Positions 15,045 to 24,460 of a stretch of DNA of 36,659 nt are shown here, piece after piece. Source of the DNA: Candidatus Poribacteria bacterium (GTDB taxonomy: Bacteria; Poribacteria; WGA-4E; WGA-3G). A program made the translations under genes and the position numbers. Under the pieces are notes generated by a model. That model ran no database searches. It was not told the origin of the DNA and saw only the letters and a program-made list of their open reading frames with translations. How positions within the stretch are numbered: the first letter of the stretch is position 1; each line of letters opens with the position of its first letter. The stretch spans positions 1-36,659 of the forward strand of contig VXZK01000079.1 of assembly GCA_009845545.1 (NCBI GenBank). The letters run 5' to 3'.

Positions 15045-16400
15045 ATGCGTGAAGTTAGGTTACACCATCAAGGGACAACAATTGTTATTGGTGTCATACT
15101 GATGTTGGGCATTCTGAGGCAAGCCGAAGTATATGGAATGACCCAGACAACAGCGATTCCGAAACAAACCGATATTAAAACACTATTTGCTGAGACCCTT
15201 GAGCTACCGAGTTTAATTCGAGTCGCTGTTGATCGTAATCCAAAGGTTAGTGCTGCAAAAGCACGGTGGCAAGCGACAATTGAACAGTATCCGCAAGCGA
15301 CAGCATTGCCCGATCCGATGTTCATGTATGGCTATTACATGCGAAGCGTAGAGACGAGAGTTGGACCGCAACGGCATCGGGTTAGTTTTTCACAATCATT
15401 TCCATACCCGGGGACCCTTGAGGCAGCCGGAGAAGTCGTCAAAAAGGCGATTGAAATTGAGCGCGTGAAGCACGAGCAGGTGATCCGTGATCTCATCGTT
15501 GAACTGAAACTGAGTTACCATGAGTTGGCGTATCTTCAACGGGCGGTCGAACTGACGCGGCAAAATCATGAATTAGTCGCCTCCATTCTCGCGATTGCGA
15601 CTACACGCTATGCCGAAGGGCAAACGACGCTCAATGATGTACTGAAGGCACAAAGCCAACTTGCACAGTTGGAATATGATCTTGTCCTGTTAGAGGAATT
15701 GCGGCACGTTGAACAGGCAAATATCAAGGGGAGCCTGTCGATTCCTTCAGCAACGGCGTTGGGTGTGACGGTGCCTATTCCTTACGAGCCGCTTGATGTA
15801 GGATTGGCTGATATAGAGAAACAGGCGTTAGCAAAACGGCAAGAGTTGCAAATTGCGGCGTTGAGCATCGAAAAAGCCACTGAAGGGATTGCGCTTGCTG
15901 AACTCCAAACCAAGCCCATGCTTAAGTTTGACTTAATGACAATAGAAACGGGCAAAGCTTTGATGTTCGATACACCCGGCAGCGGTAAAAACCCGTTTAG
16001 CATCGGTGTTGGTGTGACAATTCCGTGGTCGAGTTTGAAGAACAGCAGCAAAGTTCGTGAGGCTCAGCAAAATCGTGAGGCTGTCACAGCGAATAAGCAC
16101 TCTCTGGAAGATGAAACAAAGGTTGCCCTTCGGAAGATTTATTTTCGCCTTGAGAACGCGCGACGGCTTGTCGAACTCTATGAAACCACGCTCATTCCAC
16201 AAGCAGGTGCTGCCGTTGAGGCTGCTGAAACGTGGCATCAGGAAGGTCCCAAAAGCATTGCATCATTTCTTGAGACGCAGAGTGTTTGGTTGAATTTTAA
16301 CCTCGCTCGTCTGCGTGCGATTGCAGACTATCAACAGAATGTGGCTCGGTTGGAGCGGCTTGTTGGAGGAAAGATCGATGATTCACATACTGAGCAATAA
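15045..16400 (+). CDS. TolC/CusC-type outer-membrane efflux protein, first copy
   Basis: A 451-residue outer-membrane-factor protein. After a signal peptide (IVIGVILMLGILRQAEVYG) come two tandem OEP half-repeats made of long helices and short beta segments: LIRVAVDRNPKVSAAKARW, QQ-type coiled coils (HELVASILAIATTRYAEGQTTLNDVLKAQSQL), the GTLEAAGEVVKKAIE segment, then IGVGVTIPW and ETQSVWLNFNLARLRAIADYQQ. Such proteins trimerise into a channel across the outer membrane and periplasm and dock onto RND pump/adaptor complexes. AAGGAG lies seven bases before the ATG. Its end overlaps the next TolC gene by 23 bp, showing co-translation. It is paralogous to that gene (shared EQYPQA and VGPxRH segments). 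Confidence 0.88.
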   Translation: MREVRLHHQGTTIVIGVILMLGILRQAEVYGMTQTTAIPKQTDIKTLFAETLELPSLIRVAVDRNPKVSAAKARWQATIEQYPQATALPDPMFMYGYYMRSVETRVGPQRHRVSFSQSFPYPGTLEAAGEVVKKAIEIERVKHEQVIRDLIVELKLSYHELAYLQRAVELTRQNHELVASILAIATTRYAEGQTTLNDVLKAQSQLAQLEYDLVLLEELRHVEQANIKGSLSIPSATALGVTVPIPYEPLDVGLADIEKQALAKRQELQIAALSIEKATEGIALAELQTKPMLKFDLMTIETGKALMFDTPGSGKNPFSIGVGVTIPWSSLKNSSKVREAQQNREAVTANKHSLEDETKVALRKIYFRLENARRLVELYETTLIPQAGAAVEAAETWHQEGPKSIASFLETQSVWLNFNLARLRAIADYQQNVARLERLVGGKIDDSHTEQ

Positions 16401-18078
16401 AGGCGGATTGCGAGATCCGCTTGTGCCTATGGTTGTGTTTTTCAAGTGTGTCTTGCGTAACTTTTCTTTAAGGACGCTACATCGCCACCATTTTTGCTAT
16501 CGGAAATGCCGTATTACTCTACTTATCGGTTTCATAATGCTCACTGTTTTGATAGGCGGATGTGCGAATCATCGACTGGAAACTTATCAAGAGTTGCGTA
16601 GTACTGAGGTCCAACCGCCTGTCTATTACTATACTGAAGTCGAAAAAAAGATTACCAATACTGAAAGTGAACCGATTGTAGAACCAGACCCATTTCTCAG
16701 CGAGATTGAAGCAAAGGTGTTGAAGTACCAGAAACAGTGGCAAGCCCAATTGGAAAGTGAAACACCGATGCCAAATCTATTTTACGATCTTTCAACAGAC
16801 ACCATGAGGGTACATCGGCAATTGGCAGCGTCCCCTGAAGCCGCAAGGGTTCGACTTGCTGAACCTATTACGTTGGAACTCCTTGTGGTACTTGGATATG
16901 AATGGAGCCCGCGGTTGAAATCTGTCCGTGAAAAAATTCGGGCGATACTGGAGCAATATCCGCAAGCCGTCTACTTAGAGAATGTGTTACGTCAGTATAA
17001 CGCTTTCACGAAACAACTTGATACGAAAGTTGGACCGAGGCACCATAAAGAGATGATGGCAATGGAGTTTCCGTTTCCAGATACGTTAGCGTTGAAAGGG
17101 CGGGTCATCACTGAAGATGTGCTAATTGCCCAGAAAGAGTTTGAAATCGCCCTGCGCGATCTGGTGAGCGAAATCAAGTTGGCTTACTACGATTATCTTT
17201 TTCTCGTTAAGGCAATCCGTATTAACGAAGAGAATCAGAAATTACTACAGCAGATGATTACCATTGCCCAGACAAAGTTTCGTGTCGGACAGGGCAAATA
17301 TTCAAACGTCATTATGGCACAAGTGGAGTTATCGAAGTTGGCGAATGTGATTATTACACTTGACCAACAACGGGAGACTATCATTGCGCGTCTTAATACG
17401 TTATTGAACGTTTCAGCGGATTTGCCGTTAGGCATTCCTGTACCAGTTGAAGAGGAACGTGTTGTATCTACTTTGGCTGAGTTGTATGCGTTAGGAGTTC
17501 AGAAACGTCAAGAAATCCAAAAACAGAAGTTGGCAATTAGTAAAATGGGTTTGGTTGTGGAAATGGCAAAACGGATGACTTATCCTGACCCGACCCTCGG
17601 TGCAAGTTATTTTGAAAACCGGAGTATGCCGGACTTGAAACACACAGAAAACATGCCGATGGCTTTTATGACGCAACGTACATTAAATTTAGCAAATACA
17701 GCGTGGTTCGGCCACCGAAACTCGTACATCCGTGAAGTGAATGTAAAAATTGAGGCGATGGAGCATCGGATTGAAGAACTTGAGAGCCAGCTCCGTTTTG
17801 TCGTGAAAAAGCATCATTTTGGAATGGAGACGGCAAATCGGAGTATTCGCCTCTATCGCCAGACGCTGCTTCCGCAAGCACAGCAGGCGTTGGATGCCGC
17901 GAATACAGCCTATCAAGCAGCACAAATTGACTTTTTGAGTTTTCTTGATGCCCAGCGCACTTTATTAACTTTGAGAATTGAAGAACAGCGAGCATCGCGC
18001 GATTATCACCAACATCTCACACAGTTAGAACAGGCAGTTGGCATGATATTGCCTAAACACCCCCTGATCCAAAAGTAG
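16378..18078 (+). CDS. TolC/CusC-type outer-membrane efflux lipoprotein, second copy
   Basis: A 566-residue protein from ATG 16378, which overlaps the previous gene's end and has GGAGG eight bases upstream. A lipobox LIGGC (Cys62) follows a hydrophobic run (ITLLIGFIMLTV), but about 40 residues precede that run, unusually long for a lipoprotein. No better start was found. The OEP body shows VLGYEWSPRLKSVREKIRAI, VGPRHHKEMMAMEFPFPDTLALKG, LVSEIKLAYYDYLFLVKA, TKFRVGQGKYSNVIMAQVELSK, and the second repeat ending FLDAQRTLLTLRIEEQRASRDYHQHL. It carries an N-terminal extension of about 110 residues compared with the first copy. CusC itself is a lipoprotein, so this copy may be the cognate channel for the CusBA genes just downstream. 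Confidence 0.85.
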   Translation: MIHILSNKGGLRDPLVPMVVFFKCVLRNFSLRTLHRHHFCYRKCRITLLIGFIMLTVLIGGCANHRLETYQELRSTEVQPPVYYYTEVEKKITNTESEPIVEPDPFLSEIEAKVLKYQKQWQAQLESETPMPNLFYDLSTDTMRVHRQLAASPEAARVRLAEPITLELLVVLGYEWSPRLKSVREKIRAILEQYPQAVYLENVLRQYNAFTKQLDTKVGPRHHKEMMAMEFPFPDTLALKGRVITEDVLIAQKEFEIALRDLVSEIKLAYYDYLFLVKAIRINEENQKLLQQMITIAQTKFRVGQGKYSNVIMAQVELSKLANVIITLDQQRETIIARLNTLLNVSADLPLGIPVPVEEERVVSTLAELYALGVQKRQEIQKQKLAISKMGLVVEMAKRMTYPDPTLGASYFENRSMPDLKHTENMPMAFMTQRTLNLANTAWFGHRNSYIREVNVKIEAMEHRIEELESQLRFVVKKHHFGMETANRSIRLYRQTLLPQAQQALDAANTAYQAAQIDFLSFLDAQRTLLTLRIEEQRASRDYHQHLTQLEQAVGMILPKHPLIQK

Positions 18079-18103
18079 TCTTTTTTTACCAGGAGATCAC
18101 AAA

Positions 18104-19969
18104 ATGCCTAAAAATTTCTGCCTCACAATTACACTGATGATTACTGTGCTATTTATATTTAGCTGTAGTCAGCAAGAGAAAGCTGAAATGGAGCCGTCTG
18201 TTAGTGAAAAACGTGAAACAATATCAGGGGACACATCCGGCATGGATGAACATGCCGCTCATACACCAACTGAAAAAGATGAAACGGCATCAGAAGACAC
18301 GATGTCCAGCATGGATGGACACGCTGACCATACCGCAATGGTAGCACCCTCAGATGGAGAAAAAACGATCCGGTATTGGACGTGTGTTATGCACCCCACA
18401 GTCAAAATGCCGGAGCCTGGTAGTTGTCCAGTTTGTAAGATGGATCTGATTCCTATTTACGAAGGTTCAGGCCTGGAACTCACTGAACAACAGAAGGCAT
18501 TGATTCCAGTACGCACTGAACCCGTCGCTTTTCGCGAAGTCTCGCGTGAAATTCGGACAGTTGGTATTCTGGATTATAATGAAACCCGTATGGCTTACGC
18601 TTCAACACGAATTTCTGGGTGGATTGAGGACTTGCACATTGATTTCACGGGTATCAACGTGCGTGAAGGCGATGAGCTCTTGTCCATCTACAGTCCGGAA
18701 TTGGTCACAGCACAAGAAGAATATTTGACGGCACTTAAAAGTATTGAGGAACTTCAGAATACAGAATACGCTGAACTACGCAGATCCGTTGAACAGACCG
18801 TCGCTGCTGCGAAATCCAAACTTGAATTGTATGGATTGACCTTAGAGCAGATTAAGGATATTCGCAACCGTGGAAAAGTGAGTACGATCTTACCGCTTTT
18901 CGCACCGATGGCTGGAACTGTGGTTCACATGAACGTCGCGCAAGGTCAGCACGTGAATCAGGGAATGAATCTTTACCGCATTGTCGACCTTAATAGTTTA
19001 TGGATTATGGCGGACGTTTACGAATATGAACTGCCGTGGATTTACATGGGGCAGGCGGTTGAAATTGCGACGCAATCGATGCCCGGGCTGACTTTTCCCG
19101 GCAAAGTCACCTACATTTATCCATTCTTTGATACGCAAACGCGGACGCAAAAGGTCCAGATAGAAGTCTCCAATCCGACCGGGCGTCTCCGTCCAGGGAT
19201 GTTTGTGACGCTTGAAATAAAACCGACACTTGCAGATATCTATACCCAGGGTGCCATCTCGAAAGCCCCGTATGCATGCCCAATGCATCCATGGGTTACG
19301 TCTGAACATCCCACTGAATGTGAAATATGTGGCATGGATCTGGAGTCGACGCACGCCGATGTCGTTGAGGTTGAATCGGCATCTGACGCAGAAGGGAAGT
19401 GGGTTTGCCCGATGCATCCTGAAGTGCGATCTGCTGAATTTGGCGAATGTTCGATTTGCGGCATGGATCTCGTCGAAAAACAGGCAACAACTGAAACCAG
19501 TGCACATTCTCACGTACATCAGCACGCGCCTGCGCCTTCCGTTCAGGCGGATCAGCCACCGTTGATTTTCAAATACGTGTGTCCGGATCATCCCGATGAG
19601 TATGCGACCGTCCCTGGGCTATGTTCACGTGATGGGAAATCCCTTGTTATGACAGGTGAGGTTCTAACTATACCGAAGAGTGCAGTGATTGACACTGGTT
19701 TACGGAAAATAGTCTTTGTGGATCGCGGTGAATCGGGTTATGAACAGATTGAGGTCGAGGTGGGTCCCGAAGCTTGGGGAACATCGAGCGATTCAGAGAC
19801 CAAACGCCGATACTATCCTATTGTGAGTGGACTTACGCCTGGCGATATGGTTGTCACGCATGGCAACTTCCTGATAGATTCGCAGACGCAATTAACAGGG
19901 TCCGCATCCGGGGCTTATGGCGGGGCACTCGGTGGTGAAGGATCAAAGGTTCCTGTCCATCAACATTAA
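18104..19969 (+). CDS. cusB: CusB-type RND periplasmic adaptor with four heavy-metal-binding motifs
   Basis: A 621-residue membrane-fusion protein with a lipobox (IFSC, Cys21) and a His/Met/Asp-rich linker (DEHAAHTP, SMDGHADHTAM). Motif 1: C94-VMHP then CPVCKMD, the usual N-terminal heavy-metal-binding domain. The adaptor core follows: VREGDELLSIYSPELVTAQEEY, helical hairpin, APMAGTVVHMNVAQGQHV, LWIMADVYEYELPWI, LRPGMFVTLEI. Then three further motifs are inserted before the C-terminal membrane-proximal domain: C392-PMHP/CEICGMD, C435-PMHP/CSICGMD, and C493-PDHP/C507-SRDGK. The protein ends VPVHQH. AGGAG lies eight bases before the ATG. It bridges the inner-membrane pump and TolC and probably hands Cu(I)/Ag(I) to the pump. 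CusB of E. coli is about 200 residues shorter. Confidence 0.92.
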   Translation: MPKNFCLTITLMITVLFIFSCSQQEKAEMEPSVSEKRETISGDTSGMDEHAAHTPTEKDETASEDTMSSMDGHADHTAMVAPSDGEKTIRYWTCVMHPTVKMPEPGSCPVCKMDLIPIYEGSGLELTEQQKALIPVRTEPVAFREVSREIRTVGILDYNETRMAYASTRISGWIEDLHIDFTGINVREGDELLSIYSPELVTAQEEYLTALKSIEELQNTEYAELRRSVEQTVAAAKSKLELYGLTLEQIKDIRNRGKVSTILPLFAPMAGTVVHMNVAQGQHVNQGMNLYRIVDLNSLWIMADVYEYELPWIYMGQAVEIATQSMPGLTFPGKVTYIYPFFDTQTRTQKVQIEVSNPTGRLRPGMFVTLEIKPTLADIYTQGAISKAPYACPMHPWVTSEHPTECEICGMDLESTHADVVEVESASDAEGKWVCPMHPEVRSAEFGECSICGMDLVEKQATTETSAHSHVHQHAPAPSVQADQPPLIFKYVCPDHPDEYATVPGLCSRDGKSLVMTGEVLTIPKSAVIDTGLRKIVFVDRGESGYEQIEVEVGPEAWGTSSDSETKRRYYPIVSGLTPGDMVVTHGNFLIDSQTQLTGSASGAYGGALGGEGSKVPVHQH

Positions 19970-20064
19970 CCTGAGGACTTCCTTCTTGGTTTGGAGTTAT
20001 GGGACAAAGCACTTCCGAGGGAAAATTGAACTGACAAGGCGCACTTCTGAGAGGCGAGAGAAGC

Positions 20065-23000
20065 ATGATTAACCAAATTATTGAAATCTGTATGAAAAAC
20101 CGTCTGTTGGTATTGGTTATTTTTGTATTTGTGACGATGGCGGGTTGGTGGGCGTTGAACCGAACGCCAATTGATGCTATGCCGGACATCGGCGAAAACC
20201 AAGTTATTGTCTTCGCGGATTGGCCCGGGCGAAGCCCACGAGATATTGAGGATCAAGTTATCTATCCGTTAAGCATTACTATGCTCGGAATTCCCGATGT
20301 CAAAGATGTTCGATCGACTTCAATGTTTAGTTTTGGTTACATTAACATTATCTTTAAAGATGATATTGATTTCTATTGGGCACGTACACGTGTACTGGAG
20401 CGAATGAATCTTGCGCAAAAGGACATGCCAGACGGGGTTGTGCCGCTCCTCGGTCCCGATGCAACCGGTGTCGGACAGGTATTTTGGTATACCGTTGAGA
20501 ATGGATATTACTGCCCTAATCATCCGACAGAACGCTATGCCGAGCCGGGCACCTGTCCGGAAGATGGAAAGACGCTTATTACCTCCAATCTAGAGCTTCA
20601 TGAACTTCGGACGCTCCAAGACTGGACGGTTCGTTACTATCTCGCCTCTGCTGATGGCGTTTCCGAGGTTGCCTCGGTCGGCGGATACGTCAAACAGTAT
20701 CAGATTGACATCGATCCGAACACTTTATTGGCGTATAACGTGCCGTTATCAACGGTTTACAACGCCGTTCGCGGGAGCAACCTTGATGTTGGTGCCAAGG
20801 TAATTGAGGAAGGTGGGATGGAATTCCTGATTCGGGGTTTGGGGTTCATCAAAAGCATCGCCGACATAGAAAACATCGTCGTCAAGGAGCATAACGGCGT
20901 ACCTATCTATGTCAAAAACCTTGGAACCGTCAGCGAAGGACCCGACTTTCGGCGCGGGGCTTTAGACAAAGCGGGCATCCCCGCAACCGGGGGGGTCGTG
21001 CTAATGCGATACGGTGATAATCCACTGCGTGTGATTGAGAATGTCAAAGCGAAAATAGCGGAACTCACGCCTGGGCTTCCATCAGGTGTCCGAATTGTCC
21101 CGTTCTATGACCGGAGCCATCTTATTCACCGGGCAACAGATACGCTAAAGGAGACGCTGACAGAGGAAATCATCGTCGCTGCAGCGGTTATCCTGCTTTT
21201 CTTGGGGCAAGTTTCAAGTAGTTTGCTAATAGCACTTGTCTTACCGATGGGGGTTCTGCTTTCGTTTGTGGGCATGCGGATTATTGGTTTACCATCGAAC
21301 ATCATGTCAATGGGTGGCATCGCTATCGCGATTGGTGTGATGGTGGATGCCGGTATTGTGATGACAGAAAATATCACACGGCATTTACAGGAACCGCATC
21401 CTGGTGAAAGCAAACTTCAGGTTGCAACGCGCGCTGCTAAAGAGGTAGGTCCACCTATTTTTTTCGCGATGCTCATCGTTATTGTTGCCTTTATACCTGT
21501 CTTTTCTCTTACCGGCCAAGCAGGTAAACTCTTCAAACCCCTTGCCTATACAAAAACTTTCGCTATGCTCGGTGCGGCCCTGATAGCGATTAGTTTAGTG
21601 CCAGTTTTAGCGTCGTTTCTACTCGCGGACCCAACCCGTATCCGGACAGGTAGGGTTTCCAAAATGGTAGCGCAGTTCTTTGCGATCCTGAGTTGGCCCT
21701 TAAGGAAGTTAGCCGATGGGATTACGTGGGTACTTAGAACCCTCTATCGTCCGATTATTCGGCTGGCTGTAAAGAATATTTGGACGAAACTCGCTGTTGT
21801 TGCCTTGGCGGTACTTATTTTTGCCGCAAGCATACCCTTGACGCCTTTCTATAAAAATATTGGACAAGAATTCATGCCGCCACTTAACGAAGGGGCGTTG
21901 CTATTTATGCCGGTGCTACTCCCCGGTGCCTCGATTACGCAAGCAAAAGATGTCATGGCGAAGCAAAATTTGATTATGAATCGATTTCCGGAAATTTCAC
22001 TTGTCGTTGGGAAATTGGGGCGGGCGATGACAGCAACCGATCCTGCCCCAATTGGTATGTTTGAAACCATTGTCAATATAATTGATCCAGCAGAATGGCC
22101 CCGACGGGCGGTTAAACGCGATGCAACAGCGGCGTTTGTGTCTATTCTCGTCCAACGTTTAGCACGCGACGGCCTGATCAGCGAGGAACATGTGAGTCAT
22201 ATAAGTGCTGATTTTCTGGAGGGTATTGTTACCGCTGCCGTAAAACGGTTTGATACCTTAGCGACAACATATCACAACCCTTATCTGTTGGTTGACGAGC
22301 GGGAGAAGCTCTATCGTATCTGGTTCTTACGCGTCCTTTTGGAGGAACTCCTCGCCGAAGGACACACAGCGGAGATGGGATTGGCGCACGTCAAAATTGG
22401 AGAATCTGAGACTGAAGTGAAACTGCATCAGATCGCCGAAGAAATTGAGCCTACTCTCAAGCATAAGACTTACTTCCGTACCAAAAACCGTAACGAACTC
22501 ATTACCGAGCTGACAGAGGCTACCCGGATGCCGGGGGTTTCACCTATTATGACGCAGCCGATACGCAATCGCGTTGATATGCTTGCAACAGGTATACAAA
22601 CCCCAATCGGAATCAAAGTATTTGGTAAAGACCTCGCGCAGATTGAAGAGATTGCAGTCCGGATTGAGCAAGAACTCCTTAAGCTTGAGGGCGCACTGGG
22701 TCCCTATGCGGAGCGCATTGGAAATAAGCCGTACCTTGAGTTTCACATTAACAGAGAGGAAACCGCGCGCTACGGTATCCAAATCAAAACAGTACAACAG
22801 ATCATCATGACAGCAATCGGTGGCATGAATCTAACTTATACCGTTGAAGGACGGGAGCGGTTTCCGATTCGTATCCGTTACATGAGAGAATTACGGGATA
22901 ATATCGAAGCACTTAAACGTGTCCTCGTGCCCACACCGAAGGGACTGCATATTCCGCTTGAGCAACTCGTGAGAATCGAGAGACGACCGGGGCCAGCGAA

Positions 23001-23733
23001 GATCGCGAGCGAAAATACGCTGCTTTTTTCCCGCGTCTTTTGTGATGTAGATGTTGACACCATTGGATTGGTTGACTTCGTCACGTTAGCCCAAAAGACT
23101 CTTGACGAAAAGATTAAGCCGACGCTACCGCAAGGTTACTTCTACGCTTTTAGCGGACAGTACGAAGCTGAATTGGAAGCCCGCAATCGATTAAGGATTG
23201 TTGTGCCAGTATGTATCACAGCTATTTTTATATTGCTATATCTCCAGTTCAAGTCGCCTTCTGCGATGTTTTCAATCTTTCTTGCGATCCCCTTTGCCTT
23301 TATCGGAGGTATGTGGATGCAGGCGTTGATGGCATATGTGCCGGAGGCACTCGGTGGTGGTTACGCCATTAAATACAGTACAGCAGTGTGGGTGGGATAT
23401 ATAGCCTTGTTTGGCATAGCCGTTGAAGACGGAATTGTTTTAATTGAATACCTATTGCAACGCGTCCGGGGCGGTGAACCTATTGACGAAGCCGTGATCA
23501 ATGCTGGCTTGTTGCGCGTCCGACCTATTATCATGACCACGGCAACTACGATTTTGGCGTTATTACCAATCATGTTAGCAGAAATCAGCACTACTACTGG
23601 CGCGGAGTTGATGAAACCTATCGCGGTTCCAACTTTTGGGGGAATGGTCTCGGCAACGATGGCTAACCTTATTTTAGCACCTGTGTTATTCTCACTCTTC
23701 TATCCTGTTGAACGCTGGATTCGCCAGCGGTAG
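20065..23733 (+). CDS. cusA: CusA-type heavy-metal RND efflux pump with two insertions
   Basis: A 1222-residue inner-membrane proton/metal antiporter, about 180 residues longer than E. coli CusA. Family landmarks: NRTPIDAMPDIGENQVIV, LGPDATGVGQVFWYTV, GGIAIAIGVMVDAGIVM in TM4 with the proton-relay Asp, NIGQEFMPPLNEGALLFMP. The three Met residues of the copper path are kept: M615 (LLFMP), M665 (PIGMFET) and M839 (NRVDMLATG). The distance 615-665 equals that in E. coli (573-623), but 665-839 is about 125 longer because of an inserted helical, His-containing segment at about residues 678-804. A second insertion at about 147-172 carries C150-PNHP and C164-PEDGK, a metal-binding motif. The upstream gap of 95 bp holds nothing clear. 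Confidence 0.93.
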   Translation: MINQIIEICMKNRLLVLVIFVFVTMAGWWALNRTPIDAMPDIGENQVIVFADWPGRSPRDIEDQVIYPLSITMLGIPDVKDVRSTSMFSFGYINIIFKDDIDFYWARTRVLERMNLAQKDMPDGVVPLLGPDATGVGQVFWYTVENGYYCPNHPTERYAEPGTCPEDGKTLITSNLELHELRTLQDWTVRYYLASADGVSEVASVGGYVKQYQIDIDPNTLLAYNVPLSTVYNAVRGSNLDVGAKVIEEGGMEFLIRGLGFIKSIADIENIVVKEHNGVPIYVKNLGTVSEGPDFRRGALDKAGIPATGGVVLMRYGDNPLRVIENVKAKIAELTPGLPSGVRIVPFYDRSHLIHRATDTLKETLTEEIIVAAAVILLFLGQVSSSLLIALVLPMGVLLSFVGMRIIGLPSNIMSMGGIAIAIGVMVDAGIVMTENITRHLQEPHPGESKLQVATRAAKEVGPPIFFAMLIVIVAFIPVFSLTGQAGKLFKPLAYTKTFAMLGAALIAISLVPVLASFLLADPTRIRTGRVSKMVAQFFAILSWPLRKLADGITWVLRTLYRPIIRLAVKNIWTKLAVVALAVLIFAASIPLTPFYKNIGQEFMPPLNEGALLFMPVLLPGASITQAKDVMAKQNLIMNRFPEISLVVGKLGRAMTATDPAPIGMFETIVNIIDPAEWPRRAVKRDATAAFVSILVQRLARDGLISEEHVSHISADFLEGIVTAAVKRFDTLATTYHNPYLLVDEREKLYRIWFLRVLLEELLAEGHTAEMGLAHVKIGESETEVKLHQIAEEIEPTLKHKTYFRTKNRNELITELTEATRMPGVSPIMTQPIRNRVDMLATGIQTPIGIKVFGKDLAQIEEIAVRIEQELLKLEGALGPYAERIGNKPYLEFHINREETARYGIQIKTVQQIIMTAIGGMNLTYTVEGRERFPIRIRYMRELRDNIEALKRVLVPTPKGLHIPLEQLVRIERRPGPAKIASENTLLFSRVFCDVDVDTIGLVDFVTLAQKTLDEKIKPTLPQGYFYAFSGQYEAELEARNRLRIVVPVCITAIFILLYLQFKSPSAMFSIFLAIPFAFIGGMWMQALMAYVPEALGGGYAIKYSTAVWVGYIALFGIAVEDGIVLIEYLLQRVRGGEPIDEAVINAGLLRVRPIIMTTATTILALLPIMLAEISTTTGAELMKPIAVPTFGGMVSATMANLILAPVLFSLFYPVERWIRQR

Positions 23734-23774
23734 GAGGATTTCTGATCGCATTGCGAAGTCAAATTGGAGGAACC

Positions 23775-24389
23775 ATGAAACTTCTAACTACGTTCAGCAT
23801 CTGTATATTTATCGGTTTTATAGGGTTACCAGTTGTTGGTGCTGCGTTTGAATTTGAAAAGTATTTACATGTCGCAAAAGGCGGTATCGTAAGCACTGGT
23901 CGCGGGTTAGCCGTCACTAACAACGAACTCGAAACAGCACTCACCGAAGAATTCTCTATCGGGTTTCAATTGACACCTGCACTTCGGTTCTCAGTTCCGT
24001 TCGGGAGTTACGTTGTGGATACTCGCGGAAGTAACGCGGATGTCTTGCCCTTCGGGATGTTGCGTGTTGAGACTGTTGGCACAATGCTGACTCTGAGTGG
24101 ACGTGGGAAATGGGTACCCTTTATTGGGCTCGGCGCAAATTTCTATTCCTTTACTGAACAATTCGCTACGCCAGCAAATATTCAGAATACTTTTGGTGCG
24201 GAAGCGTCCACTGGAATTAGTGTAAGACTTATTGATAGCATCTTTGAGGTCGCTCAGTTGAATGGATCATTTGGCTATCAGTTCAGTTTTTTGAGACCGA
24301 AGGTGAGCGTACCAGCTAGACCGGACGTTGACGTGTTATCGTTAAACCGCCATAGCATCACCTTCCGATTGGAACTTTTGGGATTGTAA
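23775..24389 (+). CDS. Small outer-membrane beta-barrel protein
   Basis: A 204-residue protein from the ATG at 23775, chosen because GGAGG lies four bases before it and a signal peptide starts there (MKLLTTFSICIFIGFIGLPV, cleavage near VGA). The mature part is a run of amphipathic strands: EEFSIGFQLTPALRFSVPFG, LRVETVGTMLTLSGRGKWVPF, GLGANFYSF, STGISVRLIDSIFEVAQLNG and the end ITFRLELLGL. This resembles OmpW/OmpA-like eight-stranded barrels. Its place directly after cusA suggests a role in metal homeostasis of the outer membrane, but this is inferred from position only. Confidence 0.65.
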   Translation: MKLLTTFSICIFIGFIGLPVVGAAFEFEKYLHVAKGGIVSTGRGLAVTNNELETALTEEFSIGFQLTPALRFSVPFGSYVVDTRGSNADVLPFGMLRVETVGTMLTLSGRGKWVPFIGLGANFYSFTEQFATPANIQNTFGAEASTGISVRLIDSIFEVAQLNGSFGYQFSFLRPKVSVPARPDVDVLSLNRHSITFRLELLGL

Positions 24390-24460
24390 AAGTCCTTGTA
24401 AAAATAAGGATTTCTGGTAAACTTATAGAGATGCCCAAAAAACGGATAAGGAGATTTCAG

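Noticed and set aside
18998..19591. A 197-codon minus-strand frame inside the adaptor gene
   Set aside because: It is antisense to cusB, lacks a ribosome site and recognisable domains, and owes its length to the codon use of the real gene.
24390..24415. Short hairpin TCCTT/AAGGA after the barrel gene as a terminator
   Set aside because: The stem is only five bases, AT-rich, and no T run follows, so termination is doubtful.
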